Below are positions 15,258 through 22,902 of a DNA stretch of 42,274 nt, piece after piece (within the stretch, counting starts at the first letter, position 1; each line of letters opens with the position of its first letter). Made by a program: the position numbers and the translations under genes. Source of the DNA: CAYUQT01 sp964596165. Its GTDB lineage: Bacteria > Planctomycetota > Phycisphaerae > UBA1845 > JAFGLZ01. The notes under the pieces were generated by a model. The model ran no database searches and was not told where the DNA came from. It saw only the letters and a list, made by a program, of their open reading frames with translations. Location of the stretch: positions 1-42,274 of the forward strand of contig CAZQTW010000055.1 of the NCBI GenBank assembly GCA_964596165.1, read 5' to 3'.

Positions 15258-15651
15258 GAATTCGTGTGGCACATCACTCGTGGGACGTTGGTATTTCGAG
15301 TCCGATTCGACTGATTAACCCGACATCCCATGCAGTTGGCGGCTCGTTGCGGTACATGGGTGCCTGGTTCGATGAAAAGTGACCAGGGGGACCGCTTCAA
15401 TCCAACCTGCGATTCGGACTTGCCCACGTGCTTGCTCGTCCGGCAGAATGTTCGCTGCCAGGCTCATATCCACGTAGGTTGACCAGAGGTTTGACTTGCA
15501 CATCGGCTTGTCGGTCAGAGGATGCGCAGGTCTCAAGGCGAAGAGGCCGGCGGTGTCATTCTGGCAGGCTGCCAGAAGCTGTTGAAAAAACCGTTCAGAT
15601 CTGCCATAGTGGCTGGCAGGACGTTTCTGGAATGAGGAGCAGGGGATCATC
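15258..15651. other. 394-base intergenic region without a convincing gene
   Basis: Lies between araB and the second response regulator. Short open frames on both strands lack ribosome sites and protein-like composition. The last 100 bases hold a perfect palindrome (15559-15577) and an A-rich run after it. The ribosome site GAGGAG near 15634 belongs to the next gene. No repeat or RNA gene was recognised. Confidence 0.6.
15559..15577. promoter_or_regulatory. perfect 9-1-9 palindrome, possible operator
   Basis: TTCTGGCAGGCTGCCAGAA is a perfect inverted repeat of nine bases around one central base, 75 bases before the start of the sigma-54 response regulator. The half-site CTGGCAGG recurs at about 15613. 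The symmetry suggests a dimeric DNA-binding protein, perhaps the regulator itself. A hairpin terminator for araB is less likely because it is 300 bases downstream and is followed by GTTG, not a T run. Confidence 0.5.
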
Positions 15652-17016
15652 ATGGGCGAGACAGCGTTCGTTTTGATCGTCGAGGATGAGGTGGCTCACG
15701 GAGAAGCCATTTCCGAGGGCTTGAAACGGGCCGGCCACGCGTGTCTGGTTGTGGAGTCGGCTGAGGAGGGGATCGCCTCCATTCGTCGGCGGCCGCCCGA
15801 CGTGGTAATCACCGACTACAAGTTGGGCGGCAGCATGACGGGGCTGGATGTCCTCAAGGAATGCAAGCAGATCTCACCGGACACCGAGGTGGTCCTGATC
15901 ACGGCACACGGCGATGAGCAACTGGCCCGGCGCGCGCTCAAGGAAGAGGGGGCCTACGACTACCTTACGAAGCCGCTGGACATCGAGGAACTTCGTGAGG
16001 TCGTGGATCGCGCGGCCCGCCAGGCGTTGTCGTCCAGGCAAAACCGCGTCCTGCGAGGCCAGCTTGACAAGCGGTTCAGCTTCGAGGGGATCATTGGCGC
16101 CAGCGCCGAAATGGCGCGGATCTTGAAGATTGTCCGCCAGGTGGCCGACAGCAAGATCACCGTCCTGGTCGTGGGAGAAAGCGGAACGGGGAAGGACCTT
16201 ATCGCCCACGCGATCCACAGGAACTCACCTCGCAAGGACCGCCCGTTGCTTGTGAGCAATTGCGCGGCGTACGCGGAAGGGGTTCTCGAGAGTGAACTGT
16301 TCGGGCACGTTAAGGGGGCCTTCACGGGGGCGGCGACGGAGCGGCGCGGCGTGTTCGAGGAGGCCGACGGCGGAACGCTCTTCCTCGACGAGGTCGGCGA
16401 CATGGCCAGTTCGATGCAGTCGAAGGTTCTGCGGGCGATTGAAAACGGGGAGATCATCCGCGTCGGCTCGAACAAGCCGATTCACGTGGACGTCCGACTG
16501 ATCGCCGCGACGAACCAGGATCTGCGGCAACTCGTTAAGGACGGGCGATTTCGAGAGGACCTCTATTACCGGCTGAATCAGGTTACGTTGCGGGTGCCCC
16601 CGCTTCGTGACCGACGAGAAGACGTACCGCTTCTGGTCGACCACTTCATCAAGCGGGCAAATGAAGAGCACGGCAAGCAGGTTACGGGTATCACGCCGGA
16701 GGCGGTCCGTCGACTGGCCGCTTACCATTGGGAGGGAAACGTTCGGCAGCTCCAGAACGTCATCAGTGCAATGGTCGTGCTTGCCGAGGGTCGGGTGCTC
16801 GACGTGGGCGACATTCCCGATCCGATCCGAGGCAGCACGGAGATCGTCCCGGCGGGTCAGGTGAGGCTCGCCGGCAGGACGCTGGAGGAGATCGAGCGGG
16901 TCGCGATCACCGAAACGCTGAAGCTGACGCAGGGCAACCGGGAGCGGGCCGCGAAGGTGCTGGGGATCGGCGCAAGGACGCTATACCGCAAGCTCAAGGA
17001 ATACGGGCTGAATTGA
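15652..17016 (+). CDS. NtrC-family sigma-54-dependent response regulator, orphan
   Basis: A 454-residue activator with receiver (acidic Glu11/Asp12, phosphoacceptor Asp55 in VVITDYKLGG, Lys107), AAA+ sigma-54 domain (Walker A GESGTGKD at 175, GAFTGA at 222-227, Walker B LFLDEVGD near 243) and a Fis-type HTH at the C-terminus (RERAAKVLGIGARTLYRKL). All three domains look intact. The ATG at 15652 has GAGGAG about 13 bases upstream. No histidine kinase gene is adjacent, so its partner and targets are not shown by context. The receiver and HTH differ clearly in sequence from the regulator at 9245-10648, so it is not a recent duplicate. Confidence 0.93.
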   Translation: MGETAFVLIVEDEVAHGEAISEGLKRAGHACLVVESAEEGIASIRRRPPDVVITDYKLGGSMTGLDVLKECKQISPDTEVVLITAHGDEQLARRALKEEGAYDYLTKPLDIEELREVVDRAARQALSSRQNRVLRGQLDKRFSFEGIIGASAEMARILKIVRQVADSKITVLVVGESGTGKDLIAHAIHRNSPRKDRPLLVSNCAAYAEGVLESELFGHVKGAFTGAATERRGVFEEADGGTLFLDEVGDMASSMQSKVLRAIENGEIIRVGSNKPIHVDVRLIAATNQDLRQLVKDGRFREDLYYRLNQVTLRVPPLRDRREDVPLLVDHFIKRANEEHGKQVTGITPEAVRRLAAYHWEGNVRQLQNVISAMVVLAEGRVLDVGDIPDPIRGSTEIVPAGQVRLAGRTLEEIERVAITETLKLTQGNRERAAKVLGIGARTLYRKLKEYGLN

Positions 17017-17092
17017 AGGGAGGAGCTGGGAGACAGGGTATGGGGCCGGGGCACCGCCCGCTACGCCGAGCCGACCTTGAGCGGGGTGGGGC

Positions 17093-18196
17093 GTGGCGGT
17101 AGCATGGTCACCCATGGCATCCGTGGACTTGGTTGGTGAGCTGCGTCGGCGCGACGCATGGGTCAGCGAGTACCTTGCCGATTCCCGCTTTCGCCGTTGG
17201 TTCAAGCCGGAGCACCTGCAGCAGGCGGTGTATGCATACCTGGAGCGGTCGGGAAAACGGCTTCGGCCCGCCGTACTGCTCTTTTCATGTGGGGCTGTTG
17301 GCGGCGACGAGCGACTGGCCATACCGGCCGCCGCCGGCATTGAGCTGTTCCATACGTGGACGCTCGTCCACGACGACCTGATCGATCACGACGACAAGCG
17401 GCGGGGCGGACCGAGCGTTCACGAACTCGGCCGGCGGCTTGCTCGGACCGAGTTGGGGCTCGAGGCAGATCGGGCCTCCGGTTTTGGGGACACGCTGTCC
17501 GTTCTCTGCGGCGATGTGCAACACGGTTGGTCGGTGTGTCTCTTCGCCGAACTGGCGTCTCGGGGTGTGCCGCATGAGGTGGTGTTGGCCCTGATCGCTC
17601 GGCTTGAGTCCCAGGTGATCAATGCCGTCATCGGCGGGGAACTGCTGGATGTCCAGTTTTCGCACGCGCCTATTCCTGACCTGGAGGAAGAGGCCGTTCT
17701 CGAAATGCTGTCGCTGAAGACGGGAGCGCTATACGAATTCGCGGCGACGGCTGGGGCAATGATCGGACTGCGGACAACGGACGCGGAACACCCCTTGGTT
17801 CGGGCAATCGGCCGTTTTGCGGAACGATGTGGAACGGCCTTTCAGCTTCAGGACGACGTCCTTGGCCTGACGGCGGACGAGCGGGCCTTGGGCAAGCCGG
17901 TGGGGTCCGACATCCGGGAAGGAAAACGCACCACGATTGTGTGTCATGCATACAGGCAGGCCGGCGATCGTGAACGGGCATTTCTCGACCGCGTGTTAGG
18001 CGATCGCCAAGCCGGCGAGGCTGACGTGCGTGAAGCGACGGATCTCCTCAAACGTTTCGGCGGCGTGCAGCACACGGTGGAGCTAGCCCGGGAACGGATT
18101 GCCCAGGCCATTGCCTGCTTGAACCCCCTGCCGCCCTCTCCATCGAAAGACCTCTTGCTCGCCTGGGCTCAACTGATGGTGGATCGTCGGCTCTGA
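17093..18196 (+). CDS. polyprenyl diphosphate synthase
   Basis: A trans-isoprenyl diphosphate synthase of about 367 residues. It condenses isopentenyl diphosphate with an allylic diphosphate to make farnesyl, geranylgeranyl or longer prenyl diphosphates for quinones, undecaprenol precursors or carotenoids. The first aspartate-rich motif is HDDLIDHDDKRRG (near 100) and the second is LQDDVLGL (near 257). GKRLRP near 53 binds isopentenyl diphosphate. The position before the first motif is bulky (TWTLV), but chain length cannot be fixed from sequence alone. Start is ambiguous: GTG at 17093 follows a G-rich stretch, and ATG at 17114 would shorten the protein by seven residues. It converges on upp with 37 bases between the stops. 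Confidence 0.9.
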   Translation: MAVAWSPMASVDLVGELRRRDAWVSEYLADSRFRRWFKPEHLQQAVYAYLERSGKRLRPAVLLFSCGAVGGDERLAIPAAAGIELFHTWTLVHDDLIDHDDKRRGGPSVHELGRRLARTELGLEADRASGFGDTLSVLCGDVQHGWSVCLFAELASRGVPHEVVLALIARLESQVINAVIGGELLDVQFSHAPIPDLEEEAVLEMLSLKTGALYEFAATAGAMIGLRTTDAEHPLVRAIGRFAERCGTAFQLQDDVLGLTADERALGKPVGSDIREGKRTTIVCHAYRQAGDRERAFLDRVLGDRQAGEADVREATDLLKRFGGVQHTVELARERIAQAIACLNPLPPSPSKDLLLAWAQLMVDRRL

Positions 18197-18233
18197 CGCC
18201 CCGTCGGCGCCGATTCGATCCTAACGTTTGCGA

Positions 18234-18896
18234 TCATTCCGTGCCAAAGAGCCTTGCGCCCACGTCACCGAGTCCGGGGCCGATGCGTCCGTCCGAGGTG
18301 ACGGTAGGGTCGATTGCGGCGGCGAAGATGGGGACATCGGGATGCGCCTTGGCCATTCCCTCCACGGCCTTGGGCGTTACGATGAGGGAGATAACACGCG
18401 ACGTCTTGACGCCGCACTGTTTGATGATGTCCACGGCGGCACTGCAGGAGGCGCCGGTGGCGAGCATGGCGTCCAACACCAGCACCAGGGACCGGCTCAC
18501 ATCGGGCGGGAGCTTGTTGTAATAGACAACGGGCTCCAGCGTTGTGGGATCCCGATAGGTTCCGAGGTGGCCGATCCGGGCGTCCGGGAGTAATCGCACG
18601 GCCCCATCCAGCAGGCCGAGTCCGGCCCGGAGGATGGGCACAAGGGTGATCGTGTCGGCGAGCAAGGAGCCCTGCGCCCAACCAAATGGAGTGGCAACCT
18701 CAGTCGGCTCGGTGTCGGCCCGTGCGAGGGATTCATACACGAGCAATTCGGCGATCTCCGCGAGCAGAAAACGAAACGGAGCTTGTTCGGTCGTCCGATC
18801 TCGTGCCAGGGTGAGTTTGTGCTGCACGATCGGATGAGTTATCAAATGCAGGTTTCCCGGCAAGGAGGGTCGTTGCGAGCTTCGTGAAGGAGTCAC
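18234..18896 (-). CDS. upp: uracil phosphoribosyltransferase
   Basis: Salvages uracil with PRPP to make UMP. About 220 residues from a GTG at 18896; the usual length is near 208. The N-terminus GNLHLITHPIVQHKLTLARD is the standard Upp opening. The region ending in VPILRAGLGLLDG and the PRPP loop LVLDAMLATGASCSAAV are clear, and a C-terminal DPTVTSDGRIGPGLGDVGARLFGT matches the family. The GTG follows the stop of the transglutaminase gene by one base and has GGAG ten bases upstream. An ATG at 18947 is also in frame but would overlap the previous gene by 50 bases and add an unlikely tail. Confidence 0.93.
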   Translation of the reverse strand: MTPSRSSQRPSLPGNLHLITHPIVQHKLTLARDRTTEQAPFRFLLAEIAELLVYESLARADTEPTEVATPFGWAQGSLLADTITLVPILRAGLGLLDGAVRLLPDARIGHLGTYRDPTTLEPVVYYNKLPPDVSRSLVLVLDAMLATGASCSAAVDIIKQCGVKTSRVISLIVTPKAVEGMAKAHPDVPIFAAAIDPTVTSDGRIGPGLGDVGARLFGTE

Positions 18897-18897
18897 T

Positions 18898-19788
18898 TCA
18901 GAGATACTCCGGTTGTGTGATGACCAGGCGATCTTGGATTCGGGCACGTCGGGCGAGCCAGGCCAACAGCAAGAATCCGACGATGAGATGCGCCAGTCCG
19001 ACCCAACCGGCCCAACCCTGTTCTGCGTGAACGCGAAAATCCGGCGAGACGAAGTGGGCGGCGCGGCAGAACAGGAGGCCGTCGAACAGGATGAGGGTGC
19101 CGGCGAGAAACCCTCGCCGACTCATGCGAGGATGCGCCAACAAGAGCACGGCGGCGGCAAGGATGAGCAGCTCCCGCGCGACGGGAAAGACGGCTATGCC
19201 GAACGCCAGGGAGCGGGGTATATTGAGCAACGTGGTCCAATCGATGCGCATGCCGGTGGGTGTACTGACGACGGACTTGGCGTGGCCGGGGCCCATCAGC
19301 TCATTCTTGCCTGAAACCACCCAGACGTGTTTGAGGTCGCTGACGAGAGCCGAATCGTGTCCCAACCGTCTCAGAAGCGATGCGGCCACGACGGCTCGCC
19401 CATCGCAGTCCTCACGTCCTGCCGCGAGTGCTTCCTCGACGGTGGGCATGTAGTCCGCAACACCCCAGACATTCCAATCCCAATCATAGGGAAGATGCTT
19501 GTAGACGAATGCCTCGACCCGTCTAGGGGTGTCGAAGGGCGACGGTCCGGGCTGCGATTCAGCCTTGAACTGGCTATGAAGCCGAGCAATTGCAGGGGAG
19601 TTGGGTTCGATCATATGATCGAGATGCCTTAGGTGATGGATATGACGCATGAGTATTGACGGTCTTGGGTACAGCACAAAAAGCACGACGATCATGAAGA
19701 CGCCCAGCTTGATCGGGGTTCGTATCACGGCCGTTGAACGATTCAGCGTGAGCGGTGATCGCAGGATGGCGTCCACAAGACGGCGCAT
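18898..19788 (-). CDS. membrane-anchored transglutaminase-like protein
   Basis: A 296-residue protein with an N-terminal membrane segment near residues 27-41 and two or three more between about 195 and 280. Between them lies a transglutaminase/cysteine-protease-like core: EDCDGRAVVAASLLRRLG with Cys128, and DLKHVWVV with His154. A third catalytic acid is probably Asp in GMRIDW or nearby. Such domains cleave or cross-link proteins or peptides, but the substrate is unknown. The core would sit on one face of the membrane. It is upstream of upp with a one-base gap, so the two are probably cotranscribed without an obvious functional link. The region upstream (19789-20046) separates it from a divergent gene. 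Confidence 0.75.
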   Translation of the reverse strand: MRRLVDAILRSPLTLNRSTAVIRTPIKLGVFMIVVLFVLYPRPSILMRHIHHLRHLDHMIEPNSPAIARLHSQFKAESQPGPSPFDTPRRVEAFVYKHLPYDWDWNVWGVADYMPTVEEALAAGREDCDGRAVVAASLLRRLGHDSALVSDLKHVWVVSGKNELMGPGHAKSVVSTPTGMRIDWTTLLNIPRSLAFGIAVFPVARELLILAAAVLLLAHPRMSRRGFLAGTLILFDGLLFCRAAHFVSPDFRVHAEQGWAGWVGLAHLIVGFLLLAWLARRARIQDRLVITQPEYL

Positions 19789-20046
19789 GAGCAGGTGCTT
19801 TCAGACGTCGGGTAACGAATTCCGGACGGTCGTGGCGCGCCCGGCGGAAGCGGAACGCACAGGCTTCCCGCATAAAGACTTATCGGCAGGCAGTGGGGAA
19901 TGCTGGAGTCGGACGGTTGTCTTGAGGTTGATGCTATGCACATGCGCGGGAATATGGTACAAGGCGGATGGCGGGGTACCCACGCAGCGTGTGGCTTGGC
20001 CCCGATCGGACGCTGGAGGCCTTCCGCTCTGTACGAGGGGTTGGGG

Positions 20047-21192
20047 ATGTCCACGAACGATAGATCACCACGTTTGCCCGACCCACGGCGCATGACGATT
20101 CCCTTGCTTGTCCTGGCCGTCGTCGTTGGGGTGGCGACGGTTGTGGGGGTCGGGATGATGGTCCACGATCACCTGGCTCTGGGGCGGTCGGGGTCGCCGA
20201 CGTTTCCGTTTTTGGTGTTGGCCCTTGTGATGGGTGGGTTGAGCATTGTGACGATCATGTTGGGCTTGGCAGCGGCGATCCACTACGCTCACCGACTGAG
20301 CCTTAGCGTGAGACGAATCGAATACCGCGACGAGCTTGCGGGGGAGTCGGCGGAGGCCTCTGCAGAGGCGGAAAAGGGATCCCCGGCTCCGGTCGTACCC
20401 GCGCCGGTTGAAGCGCAGGGGATGGACGAGATCCTTCGGCTGCTGCGCGATATTTCGGAGCATTCGCTTCTTACGGATGAACAAAAGCAGGCGAAGCTCA
20501 TTCGTCGGCGCAACGAGGAACGGCGCGTTTACTTGAGTCGGATCGAGCAGCATGTCGTCAAGGGCGATTTTCATCTGGCCCGCCAGGTATGTCGAGAAGC
20601 GTTTGAGCGGTTCGGCGAGGATCCGGAGATTGCCCGGGCGGAGGGCGAGATCGAGAAGTCGCGGGCCGCGGCCGAGGCGAGCGATTTCGCGGAAGCACGG
20701 CGGAAGGTCATGGATCTGATGAGTATCTCGGCATGGCAGCGTGCCGAGGAGGTGGCCCGAGAATTGGCGGCGAAGCACCCGGGCAGTCGAGAAGCAAAGG
20801 AGTTACAGGCCTCGATTGGCCGCGAGCAAGCGGCGTTCGAGCAACAGCAGCGCCGGCGGATGTACGCGGACATCCAGAAGTACACTTCACGGCGTCAGTG
20901 GAAGGAGGCGTTGTCGGCGGGGCGGCATCTTGTGGAGCGGTACGGCAACTCGGCTGAAGCCGATGCCGTTCGAGCGCAGTTGGAGACGCTCGAAGCCAAC
21001 GCCGAGATCCAGGAGCGGCAGACCCTCGAGCAGGAGATTAAGGACCTGATCAAGAAGCATCGCTTCAGCGAAGCGGTCTCGATCGCAAAGCACCTAATTC
21101 GGCAGTACCCCGATTCGCCTCAGGCGGAGGTCTTGCGCAGCCAGCTTGGCCGACTGGAGGAGAAGGCGAAGAAGGCGAACGGGGTCGGATGA
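20047..21192 (+). CDS. membrane protein with long helical/TPR-like cytoplasmic domain
   Basis: A 381-residue protein, not assigned to a named family. Two hydrophobic segments near the N-terminus (about 17-40 and 52-77) are followed by a low-complexity acidic/proline linker (ESAEASAEAEKGSPAPVVPAPVE) and about 230 residues of charged helices. Recurrent units such as DFHLARQVCREAFERFGEDPEIA, AWQRAEEVARELAAKHPGS, QWKEALSAGRHLVERYGNS and RFSEAVSIAKHLIRQYPDS look like degenerate TPRs of about 35-90 residue spacing. This suggests a protein-interaction scaffold at the membrane. The ATG at 20047 follows a G-rich stretch; the open frame extends upstream but without a ribosome site. A TPR call is by pattern only. 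Confidence 0.75.
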   Translation: MSTNDRSPRLPDPRRMTIPLLVLAVVVGVATVVGVGMMVHDHLALGRSGSPTFPFLVLALVMGGLSIVTIMLGLAAAIHYAHRLSLSVRRIEYRDELAGESAEASAEAEKGSPAPVVPAPVEAQGMDEILRLLRDISEHSLLTDEQKQAKLIRRRNEERRVYLSRIEQHVVKGDFHLARQVCREAFERFGEDPEIARAEGEIEKSRAAAEASDFAEARRKVMDLMSISAWQRAEEVARELAAKHPGSREAKELQASIGREQAAFEQQQRRRMYADIQKYTSRRQWKEALSAGRHLVERYGNSAEADAVRAQLETLEANAEIQERQTLEQEIKDLIKKHRFSEAVSIAKHLIRQYPDSPQAEVLRSQLGRLEEKAKKANGVG

Positions 21193-21346
21193 GGGGTTTC
21201 GAGGAATCTTGGGCGTCCGCGACTCACCGAAGCGCAGGCCGTCGGGTTTGGCATTAGTCCGCGAACGCGGCCTGCAAGCCGTTGAGCCGAAGGGAGGAGC
21301 TTCCTACAATACGCCCATTCTTTGGAAAGCATGAGGTCAGGTTGCC

Positions 21347-21913
21347 ATGCCCCTAGAAGAAATTGAGTTCGAATGTGAAGAGAAGATGGAAAGGGCCGCG
21401 GAATTCTTCAAGAGCGAGCTTCGCACGGTGCGCACCGGCCGGGCCAGCGTGGGATTGGTGGACCATTTGAAGGTGCAGGTCTCGAGTTATGGTTCAACGA
21501 TGGCCCTTCGCGAACTGGCCGCCTTGTCCACTCCGGAAGCGACGCTGATCGTCATCAAACCGTTCGACCCCAGCACGTTGAAGGACATCGAGCGTGCCAT
21601 CGAGGCCAGCAACATCGGTATTACTCCCGTCAGCGACGGTCGAATCATTCGGCTGCCGGTGCCTGCGCTGTCGGGTGAGCGCAGACAACAACTCATTCAG
21701 CAGATTCGCAAGATGGCGGAGGCCGAGCGCGTCGCGATTCGGAACGCCAGGCGTGACGCGAACAAGCAAATCGACGCGGAGGAGAAGGCGGGGGATCTCA
21801 GCGAAGACGACGCCGAGCGGGGCCGCGCCGCGATTCAGAAGGTTACGGACAGGTACGAGAAGGAAATCGACAGACTCCTCGAAGCCAAGACGAAAGAGCT
21901 GGAGGAGATCTGA
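21347..21913 (+). CDS. frr: ribosome recycling factor
   Basis: Releases ribosomes from mRNA after termination, with EF-G. The 188-residue length is normal (about 185). Diagnostic segments are LRTVRTGRASVGLVD, IKPFDPSTLKDIERAI, NIGITPVSDGRIIRLPVP and the C-terminal helix region KVTDRYEKEIDRLLEAKTKELEEI. The ATG at 21347 lacks a strong ribosome site. In many bacteria frr follows tsf and pyrH; those are not in this window. Here it follows a membrane protein gene by 154 bases. Confidence 0.97.
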   Translation: MPLEEIEFECEEKMERAAEFFKSELRTVRTGRASVGLVDHLKVQVSSYGSTMALRELAALSTPEATLIVIKPFDPSTLKDIERAIEASNIGITPVSDGRIIRLPVPALSGERRQQLIQQIRKMAEAERVAIRNARRDANKQIDAEEKAGDLSEDDAERGRAAIQKVTDRYEKEIDRLLEAKTKELEEI

Positions 21914-21996
21914 TGTGGGAGCCGCGCCGGTAAGATCGAACTCCGGCCGAACGGTTCTTGGGGGCGACCTTCCCTTCGGGTCATTGGCTGGGCGCG

Positions 21997-22902
21997 TCAG
22001 ATTGGCGTGGCGACGTCTTGGGGGATCCAGCCGCTCTTGCCGTTCGGCAGGCGAATCCGATACCACTTGGCGTGTCGTTCCAACAGTTCGAACTCGACCC
22101 CTTGGTGGAGCTTTTCCTGGAACTCCGGACTGGAGGCGGCCGTGGGATCCTTGGTCACGACAACGTCATCGGACAGAATGACGCCTTCTCGGGCGCGAGC
22201 GGAGGCGTACGCACTTGCGGCGACCGACATCGCCAGACACAGCCAGAGGATCAGCAGAATTGCCAGAAGATACCGCCACGCGACATGCCGGCGGTAGGTC
22301 GCTCCGATGGCACCCAACCAGAAGATAACATAGGCGAGGATTCCCAGGGTGGCCCTGGCGCGAAGGGTGGTCTGGTAATGCCAGAAGAGAAGGGCGTGGA
22401 TGAGGGCGCTGCTTCCCATGACGGGAATGTCGTTCCGCCGAAGGCTTCGGGCAACACGAAGCCCCTCCGCGAGCCGGGGGTCATCGGGGATGTAGGACTG
22501 GGCGCGCCGGTACCAGAGGATGGCCCTTCCGACCTCCTTGAGTCGCAGGTGCGTGTTGGCGAGGTTGTAGTAGAGGTATCCGTTGACGATCCCGTCATCT
22601 GCAAGGGCCTGGAAGCCCGCGGCGGCTTCCCGCAGGAGTCGTTCGGCTTGGAGTGAATCGGTTGGCGCCAGTTGGACGCCCTGTTCGTAAGCGCGTTGTG
22701 CCTGATAGAAGACCTCGGCTTGACGGGCACGAGACATGGCGGCCAGAGAGGGGCTGGGAGCTCCGGCGAGCGCTGCGAGCGAGGCTGTTGCAACCCAGCC
22801 CCGAAGGCTGCCTCGCATGCACCGCGCGGTTCGAGGTGGGCAGCTGGTAATCGACGTGCCCGCGACGCGGCATTTGAATGTCTCAAGTGGTCGGTCGCTC
22901 AC
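21997..22902 (-). CDS. batE: BatE-like TPR and SH3 membrane protein
   Basis: About 301 residues from the GTG at 22902. It is the last gene of the Bat operon and resembles BatE: an N-terminal signal-like segment (SLRGWVATASLAALAGAPSPSLA), TPR helices (YYNLANTHLRLKEVGRAILWYRRAQ), two or three membrane segments near the middle (TLGILAYVIFWLGAIG and YLLAILLILWLCLAMSV) and a bacterial SH3 domain at the end (WYRIRLPNGKSGWIPQD). The GTG overlaps the BatD stop as GTGA, which favours it; an ATG at 22935 and another at 22818 are alternatives, the last placing the signal peptide at the start. It probably acts in the periplasm or at the membrane with the other Bat proteins. Confidence 0.82.
   Translation of the reverse strand: MSDRPLETFKCRVAGTSITSCPPRTARCMRGSLRGWVATASLAALAGAPSPSLAAMSRARQAEVFYQAQRAYEQGVQLAPTDSLQAERLLREAAAGFQALADDGIVNGYLYYNLANTHLRLKEVGRAILWYRRAQSYIPDDPRLAEGLRVARSLRRNDIPVMGSSALIHALLFWHYQTTLRARATLGILAYVIFWLGAIGATYRRHVAWRYLLAILLILWLCLAMSVAASAYASARAREGVILSDDVVVTKDPTAASSPEFQEKLHQGVEFELLERHAKWYRIRLPNGKSGWIPQDVATPI

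Noticed and set aside
15267..15282. TGGCACATCACTCGTG resembling a sigma-54 promoter after araB
   Set aside because: The -12 position reads GT, not GC, and it is 370 bases from the next gene, so I do not call it.
15315..15653. Minus-strand frame of 112 residues in the intergenic region
   Set aside because: No homologue, no ribosome site and odd composition.
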